From: Mycobacterium sp. DL | GTDB taxonomy: Bacteria; Actinomycetota; Actinomycetes; Mycobacteriales; Mycobacteriaceae | Direction of reading: 5' to 3' | DNA: 64,000 nt | Assembly (NCBI RefSeq): GCF_039729195.1 | Contig: NZ_CP155796.1 | Span: 6,076,001 to 6,140,000 of the forward strand | Shown: positions 15,733 through 25,402 of the stretch, piece after piece | Numbering within the stretch: position 1 is the stretch's first letter | Layout: every line of letters starts with the position of its first letter | Translations under genes and position numbers: made by a program | Notes under the pieces: model-generated | What the model saw: only the letters and a program-made list of their open reading frames with translations | What the model was told of the DNA's origin: nothing | Database searches by the model: none

Positions 15733-18525
15733 TCAGCCGGACCACGTGACGGTGCGCAGCTGCCTGCGCGACGTGATGCCCAGCTTCACGAACACTTTCC
15801 GCAGATGCCATTCGACTGTGTGCACGCTGATGAACAACTGGGCACCGATCTCCTGGTTGGTCAGACCGTCGGCGGCCAACTGTGCGATCTGCGCCTCCTG
15901 CGCCGTCAGCTCGTCGCCCGAGCTCAGCGGCTGCTTTCGGACCTTCTCGCCGACGGCGATCAACTCTTTGCGGGCCCGCTCGGCATAGGCCTGTGCGCCC
16001 ATCTGGATGAACATCCCGTGGGCGTCGTTGAGGTGACGGCGGGCATCACCGCGGCGGTTCATGCGCCTCAACCACTCCCCGTAGGCCAGGTGCGTCCGCG
16101 CTCGGTGCACCACCACTCGCGATCGGCCCAGATGATCGAGGGCTTCGTTGAACAACCGGTCGGCATCTTCGTTGTCGGCCAGCATGGCCCTGGCACTGGC
16201 CATCGCGCCGAGACCCCAGGGGGTTCCACTGGAACCGGCGCGATCCTCGATGTGGGTGATCGCCCACTGCGCAGTGACCAGATCCCCGGTGTGCACGGCG
16301 GCTTCCACCAGCTCGTGCAGACACCAGCTGTAGAAACCGAGATCCTCATACTCGCAGGCATCACGCGCCGCGGCGAAGGCTTCCCGGTAGCGGCCGAGTC
16401 CGTTGTACAGCACCGCGGTCGCATACCCGGTCAACCCGACCAGGCGTCCTTCGCCACGTGCTACCGCGTCGGCAGCGGCCGCGTTGATCAACCGCAGGGC
16501 CTCCACGGCATCCCCGCGCCATGCGGACAGCGTGAGTGCGTAGTACCGGACCGGGCCGTTATGTGTGGTGGCCGCCGTGATGGTCTGCGCTTCGGCGATC
16601 AGCGTTGCCGCAGTGGCGAATTCGCCGAGCAAGAGCTGCACACCGGCCCGGTACACCAGCGCCTTCGGGAGGCCCGCCAAGGCGCCCGCGGTCCGGGCCT
16701 GGGATACCACCGCCGCCGACAGTGAATCGACCAGCGTTTCGTCCCACAACTCGTGGGCCGCAGATTCCTGCAAGATCGGGAACGCCGGTACAAGCCACCG
16801 CAGAAGCTGACCGGGATCGGCCGATGCCAACTCGCGCATCGCGTCCAGCGCGGTGCGCAGATTCTCGACAGCGCCGACCCCACCGGTGATCCGCTCGGTC
16901 ATCCCGCGGAAGAAGAGGTCCACCGCGCGTGGCAACTCCGATGTGCGGGCCATGGCCGAGCGGGCCGCTTCCGCAGCGTCGAGGAGAGCCCCGGGCTCCC
17001 CCAGTCGGCCGGCGTACATCAGCGCGGCGAACGCCTCGAGGTAGGTCTCACGAGAGGCGAAGCCGTCGACGTCCTCCAATTGCTCCGCGGCCTCGAGCAA
17101 CGCCGGTGCGGTTTCCCCGACCGACGGCGCCCCGCTGTCCCCCGCCCGGCTGCCCTCGAACTGCATCTGGGCACGTAGCCGGGCGGCGCGGGCGCGCTGG
17201 AGTTCCGACAACGGCGTCGACTCAGCGATGGTCAACAGTTCATAGGCCGTCGCGGTTGCTGCGGAGTCGCGTTTGGCCTGCGCAGCAGCCAGAGCCCGGC
17301 TTCCACGAAGCTCGGGATCGGCGGTTAGCACAGCCGCACGCTCCAGGAAGCTGGCGGCCGCGGCGATTCCGCCCCGGCTCTGCGCCCGGCCTGCCGATGC
17401 CTCGAGTTCGGCGGCGATCGCGTCGTCGGTACCGGCCACCGAGTTGGACGCGTGCCAAGCCCGACGGTCGGGATCGGAGTCGGCTTTGGTGGCGGCGGCA
17501 AGCGCCCCGTGGATCGCTCGGCGGTCGGTGAGATCGGCGGCACGGTAGGCGGCCGAGCGCATCAGCGGGTGATAGAAGCGCATGCGGGGGCCGAACTCGA
17601 TCACACCGGCCGATTCCGCGGGGGCCAGCGCGTCCACAGCGATACCGAGCATCGCGGCAGCGCGCAAGAACAGGGCGGAATCGCCCACGGGTTCGGCAGC
17701 GGCGATCAGGAGTAGTCGACGTGTCTCGTCCGGTAACGCCTGGATCCGCCGGACGTAACTCTCCTCGATCCGACTCGGTGAGGTCTGCGCGTCGACAGTC
17801 CAGAATCCGCCGGCGAGTTCCGCCGCGGTGTACGCGCGCGGCACTTCGAGCAATGCCAGCGGGTTGCCGCGGGTTTCGGCGACCACTCGGTCTCTGACAC
17901 CCGGGTCGATACCGCCGATCATCACCTGGTCCAACAGGTTTCGCGCGTCGGCGGGCGGCAGACCGTGGACGGGCAGTTCGGGCAGTCCTGTCAGGACCTC
18001 GGCCCCCTCGTTGCGTGCGGCGAACACCAATGCCACCGGCTCGGCCATCAACCTGCGCGCGACGAAGCTCAGCGTCTGCACCGATACCTGGTCCAGCCAG
18101 TGGGCGTCGTCGATGACACACAGCAGCGGCCGATCTCGTACCGCCGCCGCGAGCAGGCTCAACACCGCCAATCCGACGAGGAAGCGTTCGGGCGCAGGGC
18201 CGACGCCCATTCCGAAGGCGACCGAAAGCGCGTCACGCTGCGGGGGCGGCAGGTCGTCGAGGTGCCCCAACAGCGGGGCACACAACTGGTGCAGGCCCGC
18301 GTACGCCATCTCCATGTCGGACTCGACGCCGGAGACCTGGACGCAGCGCACACCCTCGGCCTGCTCCAGCAGGTAACCGAGCAGAGCTGTCTTGCCGACG
18401 CCCGCCTCACCGCGCAGCACGAGTACGTGCGGCCTGCCCGTTCGCACGGTGGACGTCACCTCGTGCAGCGCCGCGGTCTCTGCGTTCCGGCCGTGCAGCG
18501 CTCGTCCTCGAGCTCGGCTCGACAT
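15733..18525 (-). CDS. LuxR family regulator with AAA ATPase domain (LAL type)
   Basis: A 930-residue regulator of the LAL (large ATP-binding LuxR) type. An N-terminal AAA-like ATPase carries Walker A RGEAGVGKTALL (near residue 45) and Walker B LLCVIDDAHWLD (near 130). A long TPR-like helical region follows. The C-terminal LuxR HTH (about 870-925) reads LTAQEAQIAQLAADGLTNQEIGAQLF ... VKLGITSRRQL. The ATG at 18525 is chosen because the ATPase domain starts soon after it; the longer frame has no homology-like features. It is probably activated by a small ligand. A paralog of similar size lies at 41653, and each sits near a related ECF sigma gene. Confidence 0.85.
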   Translation of the reverse strand: MSSRARGRALHGRNAETAALHEVTSTVRTGRPHVLVLRGEAGVGKTALLGYLLEQAEGVRCVQVSGVESDMEMAYAGLHQLCAPLLGHLDDLPPPQRDALSVAFGMGVGPAPERFLVGLAVLSLLAAAVRDRPLLCVIDDAHWLDQVSVQTLSFVARRLMAEPVALVFAARNEGAEVLTGLPELPVHGLPPADARNLLDQVMIGGIDPGVRDRVVAETRGNPLALLEVPRAYTAAELAGGFWTVDAQTSPSRIEESYVRRIQALPDETRRLLLIAAAEPVGDSALFLRAAAMLGIAVDALAPAESAGVIEFGPRMRFYHPLMRSAAYRAADLTDRRAIHGALAAATKADSDPDRRAWHASNSVAGTDDAIAAELEASAGRAQSRGGIAAAASFLERAAVLTADPELRGSRALAAAQAKRDSAATATAYELLTIAESTPLSELQRARAARLRAQMQFEGSRAGDSGAPSVGETAPALLEAAEQLEDVDGFASRETYLEAFAALMYAGRLGEPGALLDAAEAARSAMARTSELPRAVDLFFRGMTERITGGVGAVENLRTALDAMRELASADPGQLLRWLVPAFPILQESAAHELWDETLVDSLSAAVVSQARTAGALAGLPKALVYRAGVQLLLGEFATAATLIAEAQTITAATTHNGPVRYYALTLSAWRGDAVEALRLINAAAADAVARGEGRLVGLTGYATAVLYNGLGRYREAFAAARDACEYEDLGFYSWCLHELVEAAVHTGDLVTAQWAITHIEDRAGSSGTPWGLGAMASARAMLADNEDADRLFNEALDHLGRSRVVVHRARTHLAYGEWLRRMNRRGDARRHLNDAHGMFIQMGAQAYAERARKELIAVGEKVRKQPLSSGDELTAQEAQIAQLAADGLTNQEIGAQLFISVHTVEWHLRKVFVKLGITSRRQLRTVTWSG

Positions 18526-18620
18526 TTCGCACCACCGCGTCCGCTCGGGAATTCCACCGTCTGTGTGCCTGGTCAAAGCCTCGGCCCGGATGGATGGTAA
18601 CGAGAGGACGCGCCCGCGGT

Positions 18621-19289
18621 CTAGCCGTCCGTGATGAACGTGACCGTCTCGGGCAATGGCGCCCGGCCGGTGCGGGCATACCCGACGGTGAGGTCCTCGT
18701 ACCCGATGGACATGCCGCAGAACAACGTGAGTCCCTCGGCCGGCTCTACTATTTCTGCGACGGTCTCGCGGGTGGTCGACCACGCCATCTGAGGACAGCT
18801 GTGCAATCCTTCGGCACGAAGCAACAGCATGACGGTCTGCAGGTACATACCGACGTCGGCCCACTGAGGCAATCCCAGCCTGTGGTCGACGTAGCAGAAT
18901 AGCGCGGCGGGCGCCCCGAAGCAATCCCAGTTGCCGATTGATGCGCGATGCCGCGCTTCCCAGTCGTCGCGCACGATGCCGAGGGCGCCGTAGCGTTGTT
19001 CGGCGAAATCGCGGCGCCGGTCGCTGTACGGCGGTTCCAATGCGGCAGGGTACATTTCGAACTCCCGCTCATCCCAGGGATCTCCGGCGGCAACACGTTC
19101 GACTGCCCGCTTCTTCAGTCGGGCCAACGGTTGCCCGGTCACGACGTAGATGCGCCACGGCTGCAGATTCGACCCCGAAGGCGCCCATGCGGCCGCAGCG
19201 AGAACGCGCTCCAGAATCTCCGCGGGCACAGGCTCGTCGGTGAACCCGCGTACGGCACGGCGGGTGGTGACCGCCTCGTAAACGTCCAT
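18621..19289 (-). CDS. Nitroreductase family protein
   Basis: A 222-residue FMN-dependent nitroreductase-fold enzyme. It begins with MDVYEAVTTRRAVRGFTDEPVP, the usual double-Arg FMN-phosphate motif. AWAPSGSNLQPWRIYVVTG is the conserved Ser-Asn-Gln-Pro-Trp loop, and a C-terminal GMSIGYED helix closes the flavin site. The start is ATG 19289. It follows the NmrA-like gene by 28 bases on the same strand, so both are probably one transcript. Members reduce nitroaromatics or enones with NAD(P)H; the physiological substrate is open. Confidence 0.85.
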   Translation of the reverse strand: MDVYEAVTTRRAVRGFTDEPVPAEILERVLAAAAWAPSGSNLQPWRIYVVTGQPLARLKKRAVERVAAGDPWDEREFEMYPAALEPPYSDRRRDFAEQRYGALGIVRDDWEARHRASIGNWDCFGAPAALFCYVDHRLGLPQWADVGMYLQTVMLLLRAEGLHSCPQMAWSTTRETVAEIVEPAEGLTLFCGMSIGYEDLTVGYARTGRAPLPETVTFITDG

Positions 19290-19317
19290 GGTGTTCCTAT
19301 CGTGGTCGATAATGCGC

Positions 19318-20076
19318 TCAGCTTCTGGCCGCTTTCTCGAGAATCCAGTCCTCGAAGCGGATGTCGAACAACGTCGCCCCGGGTCCGGGGACCAGGGTGC
19401 GCTCGCTGATGTCGACGCCCCAGTAGCGTGCAGCGGGATCGGCGACCACCTCGCGGCTGTCGCCACGCGCTGTGAGCGCGGTACGGATCAATTCGGGGAG
19501 TCGGAACTGTTCGGGGCCACCGACTTCGGCGATCCCGTTGACCGGTTGGTTCACCGCAGCGATGGCCACAGCTTCGGCGACATCGGTGGTGTCCATGGGC
19601 TGTATCAGTGCATCCGGTAGCCGCACCGTGCCGTCGACGGTCGCGGAATCCGCGATGACGGTGAGGAACTCGAAGAACTGCGTCGCCCGCACGATCGTGT
19701 ACGGGACGCCACCGGTGGCGATCAGCGATTCCTGCGCCAACTTCGCTTTGAAATAACCACTTTCGCGGGCCAACAGCTCGGTTCCGACCACCGACAACGC
19801 CACATGGTGCGCGACGCCGGCCTGCGTTTCCGCAGCAAGCACATTGGTGGTCGACACGTTGAAGAACTCCTGAGCAGCCGCCTCCTCGAAGGTCGGTGAG
19901 TTGGTGACGTCCACAACCGCCTGCGCCCCCACCAGCACGGAGGACAATCCCTCACCGGTGAAGCCGTTGACACCGGTAGACGGTGCCGCAGCCACGACGT
20001 CGTGACCCCGCTCGGTCAGCCCCTGAACCACCTTCGATCCGATTCGGCCTGTACCGCCGATGACAACGATCCTCAT
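19318..20076 (-). CDS. NmrA-like NAD(P)-binding atypical SDR
   Basis: A 252-residue atypical short-chain dehydrogenase. The start MRIVVIGGTGRIGSKVVQGL holds the GxxGxxG dinucleotide motif, and the family ADVTNSPTFEE and ARESGYFKAKLAQE segments are present. The classical YxxxK tyrosine is not obvious, as in NmrA-like redox sensors and isoflavone reductase-like enzymes. The ATG at 20076 follows AGAGGT by 5 bases. It is the upstream partner of the nitroreductase gene and is divergent from another SDR at 20238. The role may be NADPH sensing or substrate reduction. Confidence 0.8.
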   Translation of the reverse strand: MRIVVIGGTGRIGSKVVQGLTERGHDVVAAAPSTGVNGFTGEGLSSVLVGAQAVVDVTNSPTFEEAAAQEFFNVSTTNVLAAETQAGVAHHVALSVVGTELLARESGYFKAKLAQESLIATGGVPYTIVRATQFFEFLTVIADSATVDGTVRLPDALIQPMDTTDVAEAVAIAAVNQPVNGIAEVGGPEQFRLPELIRTALTARGDSREVVADPAARYWGVDISERTLVPGPGATLFDIRFEDWILEKAARS

Positions 20077-20237
20077 GGTGACCTCTTCTGTTCGCTTGAT
20101 GTGAGGCGACGTGATCACCGCCTCCGACCGCCAGAACCCCGCGCCCGACGCCGATTCATCCCCTGAGGCCGTCGTCACTGCCGGATGACCAAGCGGGGCC
20201 TGGGCGGTTTCTGCAGATGACCGAGGAGAGGACAGTC

Positions 20238-20957
20238 ATGGAACTACACGATCGTCGAGCGCTCGTCACCGGCGGCACCGCCGGGATCGGCCTGGCCAGT
20301 GCTCGGCTGCTGGCCGAGGCCGGCGCCGAGGTGTCGATCACCGGCCGCGACGCCGCTCGCGGGGCGGCCGCGGCCGCGACTCACGAACGAATCCGCCTCA
20401 TCCAGGCCGATATCGCCGATGTCGACTCCGTCAGAGCGCTGGTACGGCAGGCAGGCGACATCGATGTACTCGTCAACAACGCGGCCAGCTTTCCCGGTGC
20501 GCTGACCGTCGACCAGGCCGCCGGCTCCTTCACGCGCACCTTCGACACCAACGTGCGCGGGTGCTACTTCCTGACCGCTGCACTGGCCCGAGGCATGCTC
20601 GAGCGACAGCACGGCAGCATCGTCAACATCACGTCGATGGTGGCCTCCAAAGGAGTTCCCGCCGCTTCGGTCTACAGCTCGTCGAAAGCGGCCCTCGAGT
20701 CGCTGACCCGCACCTGGGCCGCTGAGTTCGGGAGCAGCCAAGTCCGCGTCAACGCAGTCGCGCCGGGGCCTACACGAACTGCAGGCGTGATCGCCGAATG
20801 GGGCGACACCAACGAAGAGCTCGGCCGCGCACTGCCTTTGGGCCGGGTGGCCGAGCCCGAGGAGATTGCACACGCCGTTCTGTTCCTGGCCTCCCCGCGA
20901 GCGAGTTTCATCACCGGAGCGGTGCTGCACGTCGACGGTGGCGGGACCGCGATCTGA
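20238..20957 (+). CDS. SDR family oxidoreductase (classical)
   Basis: A 239-residue classical SDR. ALVTGGTAGIGLASARLL is the cofactor motif, DVLVNNAAS the NNAG-like strand, SIVNITSMVAS and VYSSSKAALESL the catalytic Ser-Tyr-Lys, and the C-terminal TGAVLHVDGGG closes the fold. The ATG at 20238 is preferred to the one at 20217 because GAGGAGAG lies 6 bases before it. It is divergent from the NmrA-like gene. The substrate is unknown. Confidence 0.85.
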   Translation: MELHDRRALVTGGTAGIGLASARLLAEAGAEVSITGRDAARGAAAAATHERIRLIQADIADVDSVRALVRQAGDIDVLVNNAASFPGALTVDQAAGSFTRTFDTNVRGCYFLTAALARGMLERQHGSIVNITSMVASKGVPAASVYSSSKAALESLTRTWAAEFGSSQVRVNAVAPGPTRTAGVIAEWGDTNEELGRALPLGRVAEPEEIAHAVLFLASPRASFITGAVLHVDGGGTAI

Positions 20958-20996
20958 CCTGGACGCCTCGCAGAGTGCCCGGCTACCGTTGACCTG

Positions 20997-22493
20997 GTGA
21001 CAGTGTCAAAGTCGCGCGTCGCCCGGTTCTACGCCAGTGGAACCGTCGTCCTCGCGCTGATCGCGGCCACGTCGTGCGGGCACGCCACGCAGCCGCCGGC
21101 AGACACCACTACGTCGGCCACCACCGTTCCCCAGGTGACGTCCGTTCCCGCGGTGGCTCCCGTTCCCGAGGTGAATACGGGGGCCGATTTCTCACCCGTC
21201 TCCCGTCTGGTGAACGATGCGATTGCGGCGCAACGGATGCCCGGCGCAGTGGTCCAGATCGGGCACGCAGGCAAGGTCGTCTTCCGGGAGGCGTTCGGCT
21301 CGCGCAAGCTCGCGGACGAACCGGGACTCCACGGGGTTCCAACGCCCGCTGAGCCGATGACCGAGGACACGATCTTCGACCTGGCATCGTTGACCAAGAG
21401 TGTCGCGACGACGCCGGCTTTTCTGCAGCTCCATGAGAAGGGCCTGGTTCAGATCGACGAGCCGGTGCAGCGGTACCTGCCGGACTTCAATCCCGCCAAC
21501 GACCCGCGACGGGCGCAGGTGACACTGCGGATGTTGCTGACACACACGTCGGGCATTGCGGGAGATCTGAGCCTGGACGGTCCCTGGGGGCTCGACCCAG
21601 CCGATGAGGCCGAGGGCATCCGCCGAGCGCTCGGGGCATGGGTGGTGTTCGATCCCGGAACGGCCTTCCACTACTCCGACATCAACTTCATCCTGGTCGG
21701 CGCGATCATCACGAAGATCACCGGCGAGCCGCTGGGTACATATGTGCCTGCGAATGTTTTGGCACCGCTGGGAATGTCAGACACCCGCTACCTTCCGGCG
21801 GCCAAAGCATGCGGGCCGCACCAGATCCGGGGCACCGCGATCACCCTCGGACAGAACGCGCCCTGGTCGGGTCAGTGTCCGGCGGGTACGTGGAGCACCG
21901 CGCTCCTGCCACGCATCGCACCGACGGCGCATGACGGCGACACTCCGGGCCTCAACCCCGACTTCGGGCACCTGCTTCGCGGCACCGTGCACGACCCCAC
22001 GGCCCGCCGCATGGGTGGGGCGACCGGCAGCGCCGGGGTGTTCTCGACAGCAGATGACGTCGGCCGCTACGCGCAGGCGCTCCTTGATCGTCTCGCCGGG
22101 CGGCCGAGCACCTTTCCGCTGACGCAAGCCACCCTGGAAGTGATGACCAGCCCGCAGCAGCCGGGACACACCGCGGGACAGCTCGAGGCAGCCGACAATG
22201 CCTCCCGAGAAGCGACCGCTCCGAACTATCCGGCGCTGGCGGGACAGGACCTCCGCGGATTCGGTTGGGATATCGATACAGCCCACTCCCGACCACGCGG
22301 CATGATCTTTCCCGTCGGCAGCTTCGGCCACACCGGCTTCACCGGCGTGACGCTGTGGATGGACCCGGGATCGAACACCTACGTCGTCATCCTGGCCAAC
22401 GTGATCCACCAGCGCGGCGGTCCACCCATCGCGGCGCTGAGCGGCGACGTCGCGACGACGACAGCCCAGATTCTGGGCCTTTACGGCAGCTGA
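20997..22493 (+). CDS. Serine hydrolase lipoprotein, beta-lactamase/PBP class C-like
   Basis: A 498-residue exported lipoprotein. The lipobox AATSC puts the acylated Cys at residue 27, followed by a Thr/Pro-rich linker. The catalytic domain has S131-L-T-K134 in FDLASLTKSVATT, the Tyr motif HYSDINF near residue 224 and the C-terminal HTGFTG triad equivalent. This is the class C beta-lactamase, EstB and D-aminopeptidase family; it may act as an esterase, peptidase or beta-lactam-binding protein at the cell surface. It starts at GTG 20997. Its 3' end overlaps the convergent TetR gene by 13 bases. Confidence 0.85.
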   Translation: MTVSKSRVARFYASGTVVLALIAATSCGHATQPPADTTTSATTVPQVTSVPAVAPVPEVNTGADFSPVSRLVNDAIAAQRMPGAVVQIGHAGKVVFREAFGSRKLADEPGLHGVPTPAEPMTEDTIFDLASLTKSVATTPAFLQLHEKGLVQIDEPVQRYLPDFNPANDPRRAQVTLRMLLTHTSGIAGDLSLDGPWGLDPADEAEGIRRALGAWVVFDPGTAFHYSDINFILVGAIITKITGEPLGTYVPANVLAPLGMSDTRYLPAAKACGPHQIRGTAITLGQNAPWSGQCPAGTWSTALLPRIAPTAHDGDTPGLNPDFGHLLRGTVHDPTARRMGGATGSAGVFSTADDVGRYAQALLDRLAGRPSTFPLTQATLEVMTSPQQPGHTAGQLEAADNASREATAPNYPALAGQDLRGFGWDIDTAHSRPRGMIFPVGSFGHTGFTGVTLWMDPGSNTYVVILANVIHQRGGPPIAALSGDVATTTAQILGLYGS

Positions 22494-23116
22494 GGTTTCG
22501 CCTCCGCCGCCAGGCTGCGTCCGACGCTTCGCGCAACCTCCGAGGAGAGTTCGGCCACCGAGACGTCGCGGGCCGTCGAGAGAGCCATCATCGCGGTGCC
22601 CCGGAGCAATCCGATGACCGCCACGGCAGCGACGTGCGGGCTGGCCTCAGGCCGGATCGAGCCATCGTCCATCCCGTCCTGGACGTACTGCTCGAGTAGG
22701 TCTCGAAAGCTTGCATCGCGCTCGGCGAACAACGGTGCGAGCGACGGTTCCGCTCCCGCCGACTCGGTCCACAGCTTCAAGAACGCCTCCGAGCGTGGCG
22801 AGCGTTCGTGCATGCCGCTCAGGTACGCCTCGACGAACTGCGTCAAGCGGTCCAACCCTGTGAGGGCGTCGGTCGGGACGTCGAACTGCTGAGTGTGCTT
22901 GATGAGTTCTTCGAGTAGCCGGGCCCTGCTGCCGAAGTGATGGTTGACGATGCCGCGGCTGTAGCCGGCGGCCTCGCCGACAGCAGCCAGCGACACCGCC
23001 CGCGACCCGTGGGCGGCGACCAACGACGTCGCGGCATCGAGTACTCGCCGTCGAGTCTCCGCGCGGCGTTCGGCCTGCGTTCGCCTGCCCACCTGCGCGT
23101 CAGTCATGGCGGACAT
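22481..23116 (-). CDS. TetR family transcriptional regulator
   Basis: A 211-residue TetR regulator. The HTH (about residues 13-65) reads RRVLDAATSLVAAHGSRAVSLAAVGEAAGYSRGIVNHHFGSRARL, with the unusual recognition segment GIVNHHF in place of TLYRHF. The rest is a helical ligand/dimer domain. It is divergent from the DUF1330 gene at 23194, with 77 bases between them, and probably controls it. A slightly later Met (TDAQ...) could be the true start. Confidence 0.8.
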   Translation of the reverse strand: MSAMTDAQVGRRTQAERRAETRRRVLDAATSLVAAHGSRAVSLAAVGEAAGYSRGIVNHHFGSRARLLEELIKHTQQFDVPTDALTGLDRLTQFVEAYLSGMHERSPRSEAFLKLWTESAGAEPSLAPLFAERDASFRDLLEQYVQDGMDDGSIRPEASPHVAAVAVIGLLRGTAMMALSTARDVSVAELSSEVARSVGRSLAAEAKPQLP

Positions 23117-23193
23117 TCTCCCCCATTCACGTGTCGGAGCCCTCCGCTAAGTTGTGTGTCGTCTAGCAAGTAACTACGAAGGAGAGTCCTCAC

Positions 23194-23559
23194 ATGTCCG
23201 TCCTCGATGCATCCGATCTCGAGAACTTTGTCGCCGCTGACCCGAATAGCCCCGTGGTGATGTTGAATCTGCTGCGCTTCGTGCCTGATGGCGCTGCCAA
23301 GTACCTGCAATACATCGAGCGCTTCAGCAGTTCCGGCGTCAAGGATCGCTACGGCGTGTCAGTCGTCTACGGCGGCGTCGGGCATCCATCGCTCGTCGCC
23401 GCTGAAGGAGGCGACTGGGACATGGTCGCGCTGATCAGCTACCCGAGTCGGCAGAACTTCGTCGACATGGTCAACGATCCGGACTACCAGGAGTTCGAAC
23501 ACCTGCGCGCCGAGTCGGTCGCCGTTGCCGTGCTGCAGCCCACCACCCCCGCCCTGTGA
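23194..23559 (+). CDS. DUF1330 family protein
   Basis: A 121-residue cytoplasmic protein of the dimeric ferredoxin-like barrel type. VVMLNLLRFVPDGAAKYLQYIERFSS and DWDMVALISYPSRQNFVDMVNDPDYQEFEHLR match the pattern of DUF1330/EthD-like proteins. Their biochemical role is unsettled. A good Shine-Dalgarno (GAAGGAGAG) precedes the ATG. It is divergent from the TetR gene and converges with the XRE-type regulator 43 bases downstream. Confidence 0.75.
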   Translation: MSVLDASDLENFVAADPNSPVVMLNLLRFVPDGAAKYLQYIERFSSSGVKDRYGVSVVYGGVGHPSLVAAEGGDWDMVALISYPSRQNFVDMVNDPDYQEFEHLRAESVAVAVLQPTTPAL

Positions 23560-23602
23560 TCCGCCCGTGAATGCGTCGGTGGCGATATCCCGGGGTCCGC
23601 CT

Positions 23603-24484
23603 CTAATCGGGTTGTTGCATCGGTGGTCGGCCGCCGCCGACAGAGGTCATGTTCTGAGTGCCGATCACCGACAACAGCGACAGCGCCTGATGTGAAGGCG
23701 TGCCTGGCTCTGCGGTGAAGACAACGATGTGTTGGTCGCGGTCCGGAACCATCAACAGATTGCAGTGCAATTCGAGTGGCCCCACCATGGGGTGGGTCAT
23801 CGACTTCATCTGGTGACGAGGGACTACAGTGTCGACCTGATGCCACAGATTCTCGAATTCAGCACTGGTGGAACGTAATTCCGCGATGAGCGCGCGTATC
23901 TCGCCGTCGCGGGGATACCGTTCGGCCGCGGCGCGGAGCTGGCTGGCGGCGAGCTTCGCAAAATCCTCGCTTCCATTGACGCCGTAGTGGCGCTGCGCAG
24001 TGTCAGCCTCGAGGAAGAACGCTCTGATCAGGTTGCGCTTCGGCTGCTCCACAGTGGAGAAGTCTTCAAAAAGGGCTGCTGCCAGGTGATTCCACGCGAG
24101 AATGTCGAACTTGGCGTCGAGGATCAGTGCGGCGGTGCCGGGCATCCGGTTGATCAGGTCGAGCACGCTGGGCGTCACGTCGCGTCGCGGGTTCGTCGTG
24201 TCGCTGTCGGGTGAGCGCCCGGACAAGGTGAACAGCAGGGTGCGCTCGTCATCGCTCAGCCTCAACGCGTGACTCAAGCTGTTGAGCACGTCTGATGAGG
24301 GACGCGACGCACGGGCTTGTTCGAGCTGGGAGTAGTACGACGCGGAGATGTGTGCGAGCGTTGCGACTTCCTCGCGTCGCAAGCCGGCGGTTCGGCGGGG
24401 ACCGTCGAGGGGGAGGCCGACGTCGGTGGGATCGAGCCGAGCGCGGCGATCCCTCAGGAACCTCGCCATCGGCCGTTGATCCAT
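23603..24484 (-). CDS. XRE family HTH regulator with MmyB-like domain
   Basis: A 293-residue regulator. The N-terminal Cro/C1-type HTH (about residues 6-72) has RRTAGLRREEVATLAHISASYYSQLEQARASRPS. The C-terminal MmyB-like ligand-binding domain (about 100-285) has the typical LDAKFDILAWNHLAAALF and HPMVGPLELHCNLLMVPD segments; related domains bind fatty acid-like ligands. It is divergent from the SDR gene at 24571, and such regulator/SDR pairs are common in actinobacteria, so the SDR is the likely target. It is a paralog of the gene at 48255. Confidence 0.85.
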   Translation of the reverse strand: MDQRPMARFLRDRRARLDPTDVGLPLDGPRRTAGLRREEVATLAHISASYYSQLEQARASRPSSDVLNSLSHALRLSDDERTLLFTLSGRSPDSDTTNPRRDVTPSVLDLINRMPGTAALILDAKFDILAWNHLAAALFEDFSTVEQPKRNLIRAFFLEADTAQRHYGVNGSEDFAKLAASQLRAAAERYPRDGEIRALIAELRSTSAEFENLWHQVDTVVPRHQMKSMTHPMVGPLELHCNLLMVPDRDQHIVVFTAEPGTPSHQALSLLSVIGTQNMTSVGGGRPPMQQPD

Positions 24485-24570
24485 GAGTGTCAGTATGCCG
24501 CGGAGCGCCGGTCCCTACCTGACACAGCTTGTGCCTGGCACGGGGCCGCCGCCCGCGCAAACCTTGAGGA

Positions 24571-25311
24571 ATGAGCAATTCAACCAAAATCGCACTGGTC
24601 ACCGGTGGCAACAAGGGAATCGGGAACCACATCGTCCGCCAGCTCGCCGGGCAGGGCGTGCATGTCTATCTCGCGGCCCGCGATGCAGTCCGTGGACAGG
24701 CGGCCGCCGCCGACCTGACCGCTGAGGGGCTCGACGTCGAGTTCGTTCACCTCGACGTCACCGACAGCGCGTCCGTTATCGCCGCCGCCGAACAGATCGA
24801 TCACACCGACGGCCGTCTGGACATCTTGGTCAACAACGCCGCCATCACCAGCGGCGCCGACCCCGCATCGGAGGTGACCGTCGATGATCTGCGGCGCACC
24901 TACGAGACCAACGTCTTCGGGGTCGTCACCGTCACCAACACATTCCTCCCGCTGCTGCGCAGATCGGGTTCGCCGCGGATAGTCAACGTCTCCAGCGGAA
25001 TGGGATCCATCGCTCTCATCGCCGACCCGACTGTCGAGATCACCAAGCTGAACCAGGCTGCCTACCAGTCCTCGAAATCAGCACTCAATGCGTTGACCGT
25101 GTTGTACGCCAACGAATTACGTGGTGCCGGCATCAAGGTGAACGCGGTCTGCCCGGGCTACCGGGCCACTGAACTCAACGGTGGACTGCCCACTCCGGGA
25201 GCCGGCGACCCGGCTGACGGAGCAACCGTCGCAGTGACGATGGCCCTCATCGACGATGACGGGCCCACCGCCGAGTTCCGCGGCGACACCGGCGACCTCT
25301 ACCCGTGGTAG
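24571..25311 (+). CDS. SDR family oxidoreductase
   Basis: A 246-residue SDR of the carbonyl reductase-like type. ALVTGGNKGIGNHIVRQL is the NADPH motif, DILVNNAAI the central strand, and IVNVSSGMGS with AYQSSKSALNAL gives Ser-Tyr-Lys. The tail (TAEFRGDTGDLYPW) is typical for this subgroup. It is divergent from the XRE regulator 86 bases away and probably under its control. The substrate is unknown, but small aldehydes and ketones are usual for the group. Confidence 0.85.
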   Translation: MSNSTKIALVTGGNKGIGNHIVRQLAGQGVHVYLAARDAVRGQAAAADLTAEGLDVEFVHLDVTDSASVIAAAEQIDHTDGRLDILVNNAAITSGADPASEVTVDDLRRTYETNVFGVVTVTNTFLPLLRRSGSPRIVNVSSGMGSIALIADPTVEITKLNQAAYQSSKSALNALTVLYANELRGAGIKVNAVCPGYRATELNGGLPTPGAGDPADGATVAVTMALIDDDGPTAEFRGDTGDLYPW

Positions 25312-25402
25312 CCGAATCGCGGTCGTCGAAGCCCACCCGGAATAGTGCCTACCGGCCGGACGTTGCCCGACGCAGGGTGAACCCAACGCACGGAGGCGAT
25401 AC

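Noticed and set aside
15698..18578. TGGTCAAAG present upstream of both the ECF sigma gene (15698) and the LuxR ATPase gene (18570)
   Set aside because: A 9-base match in two short intergenic regions can be chance; distances to the starts differ and the second LuxR/ECF set lacks it.
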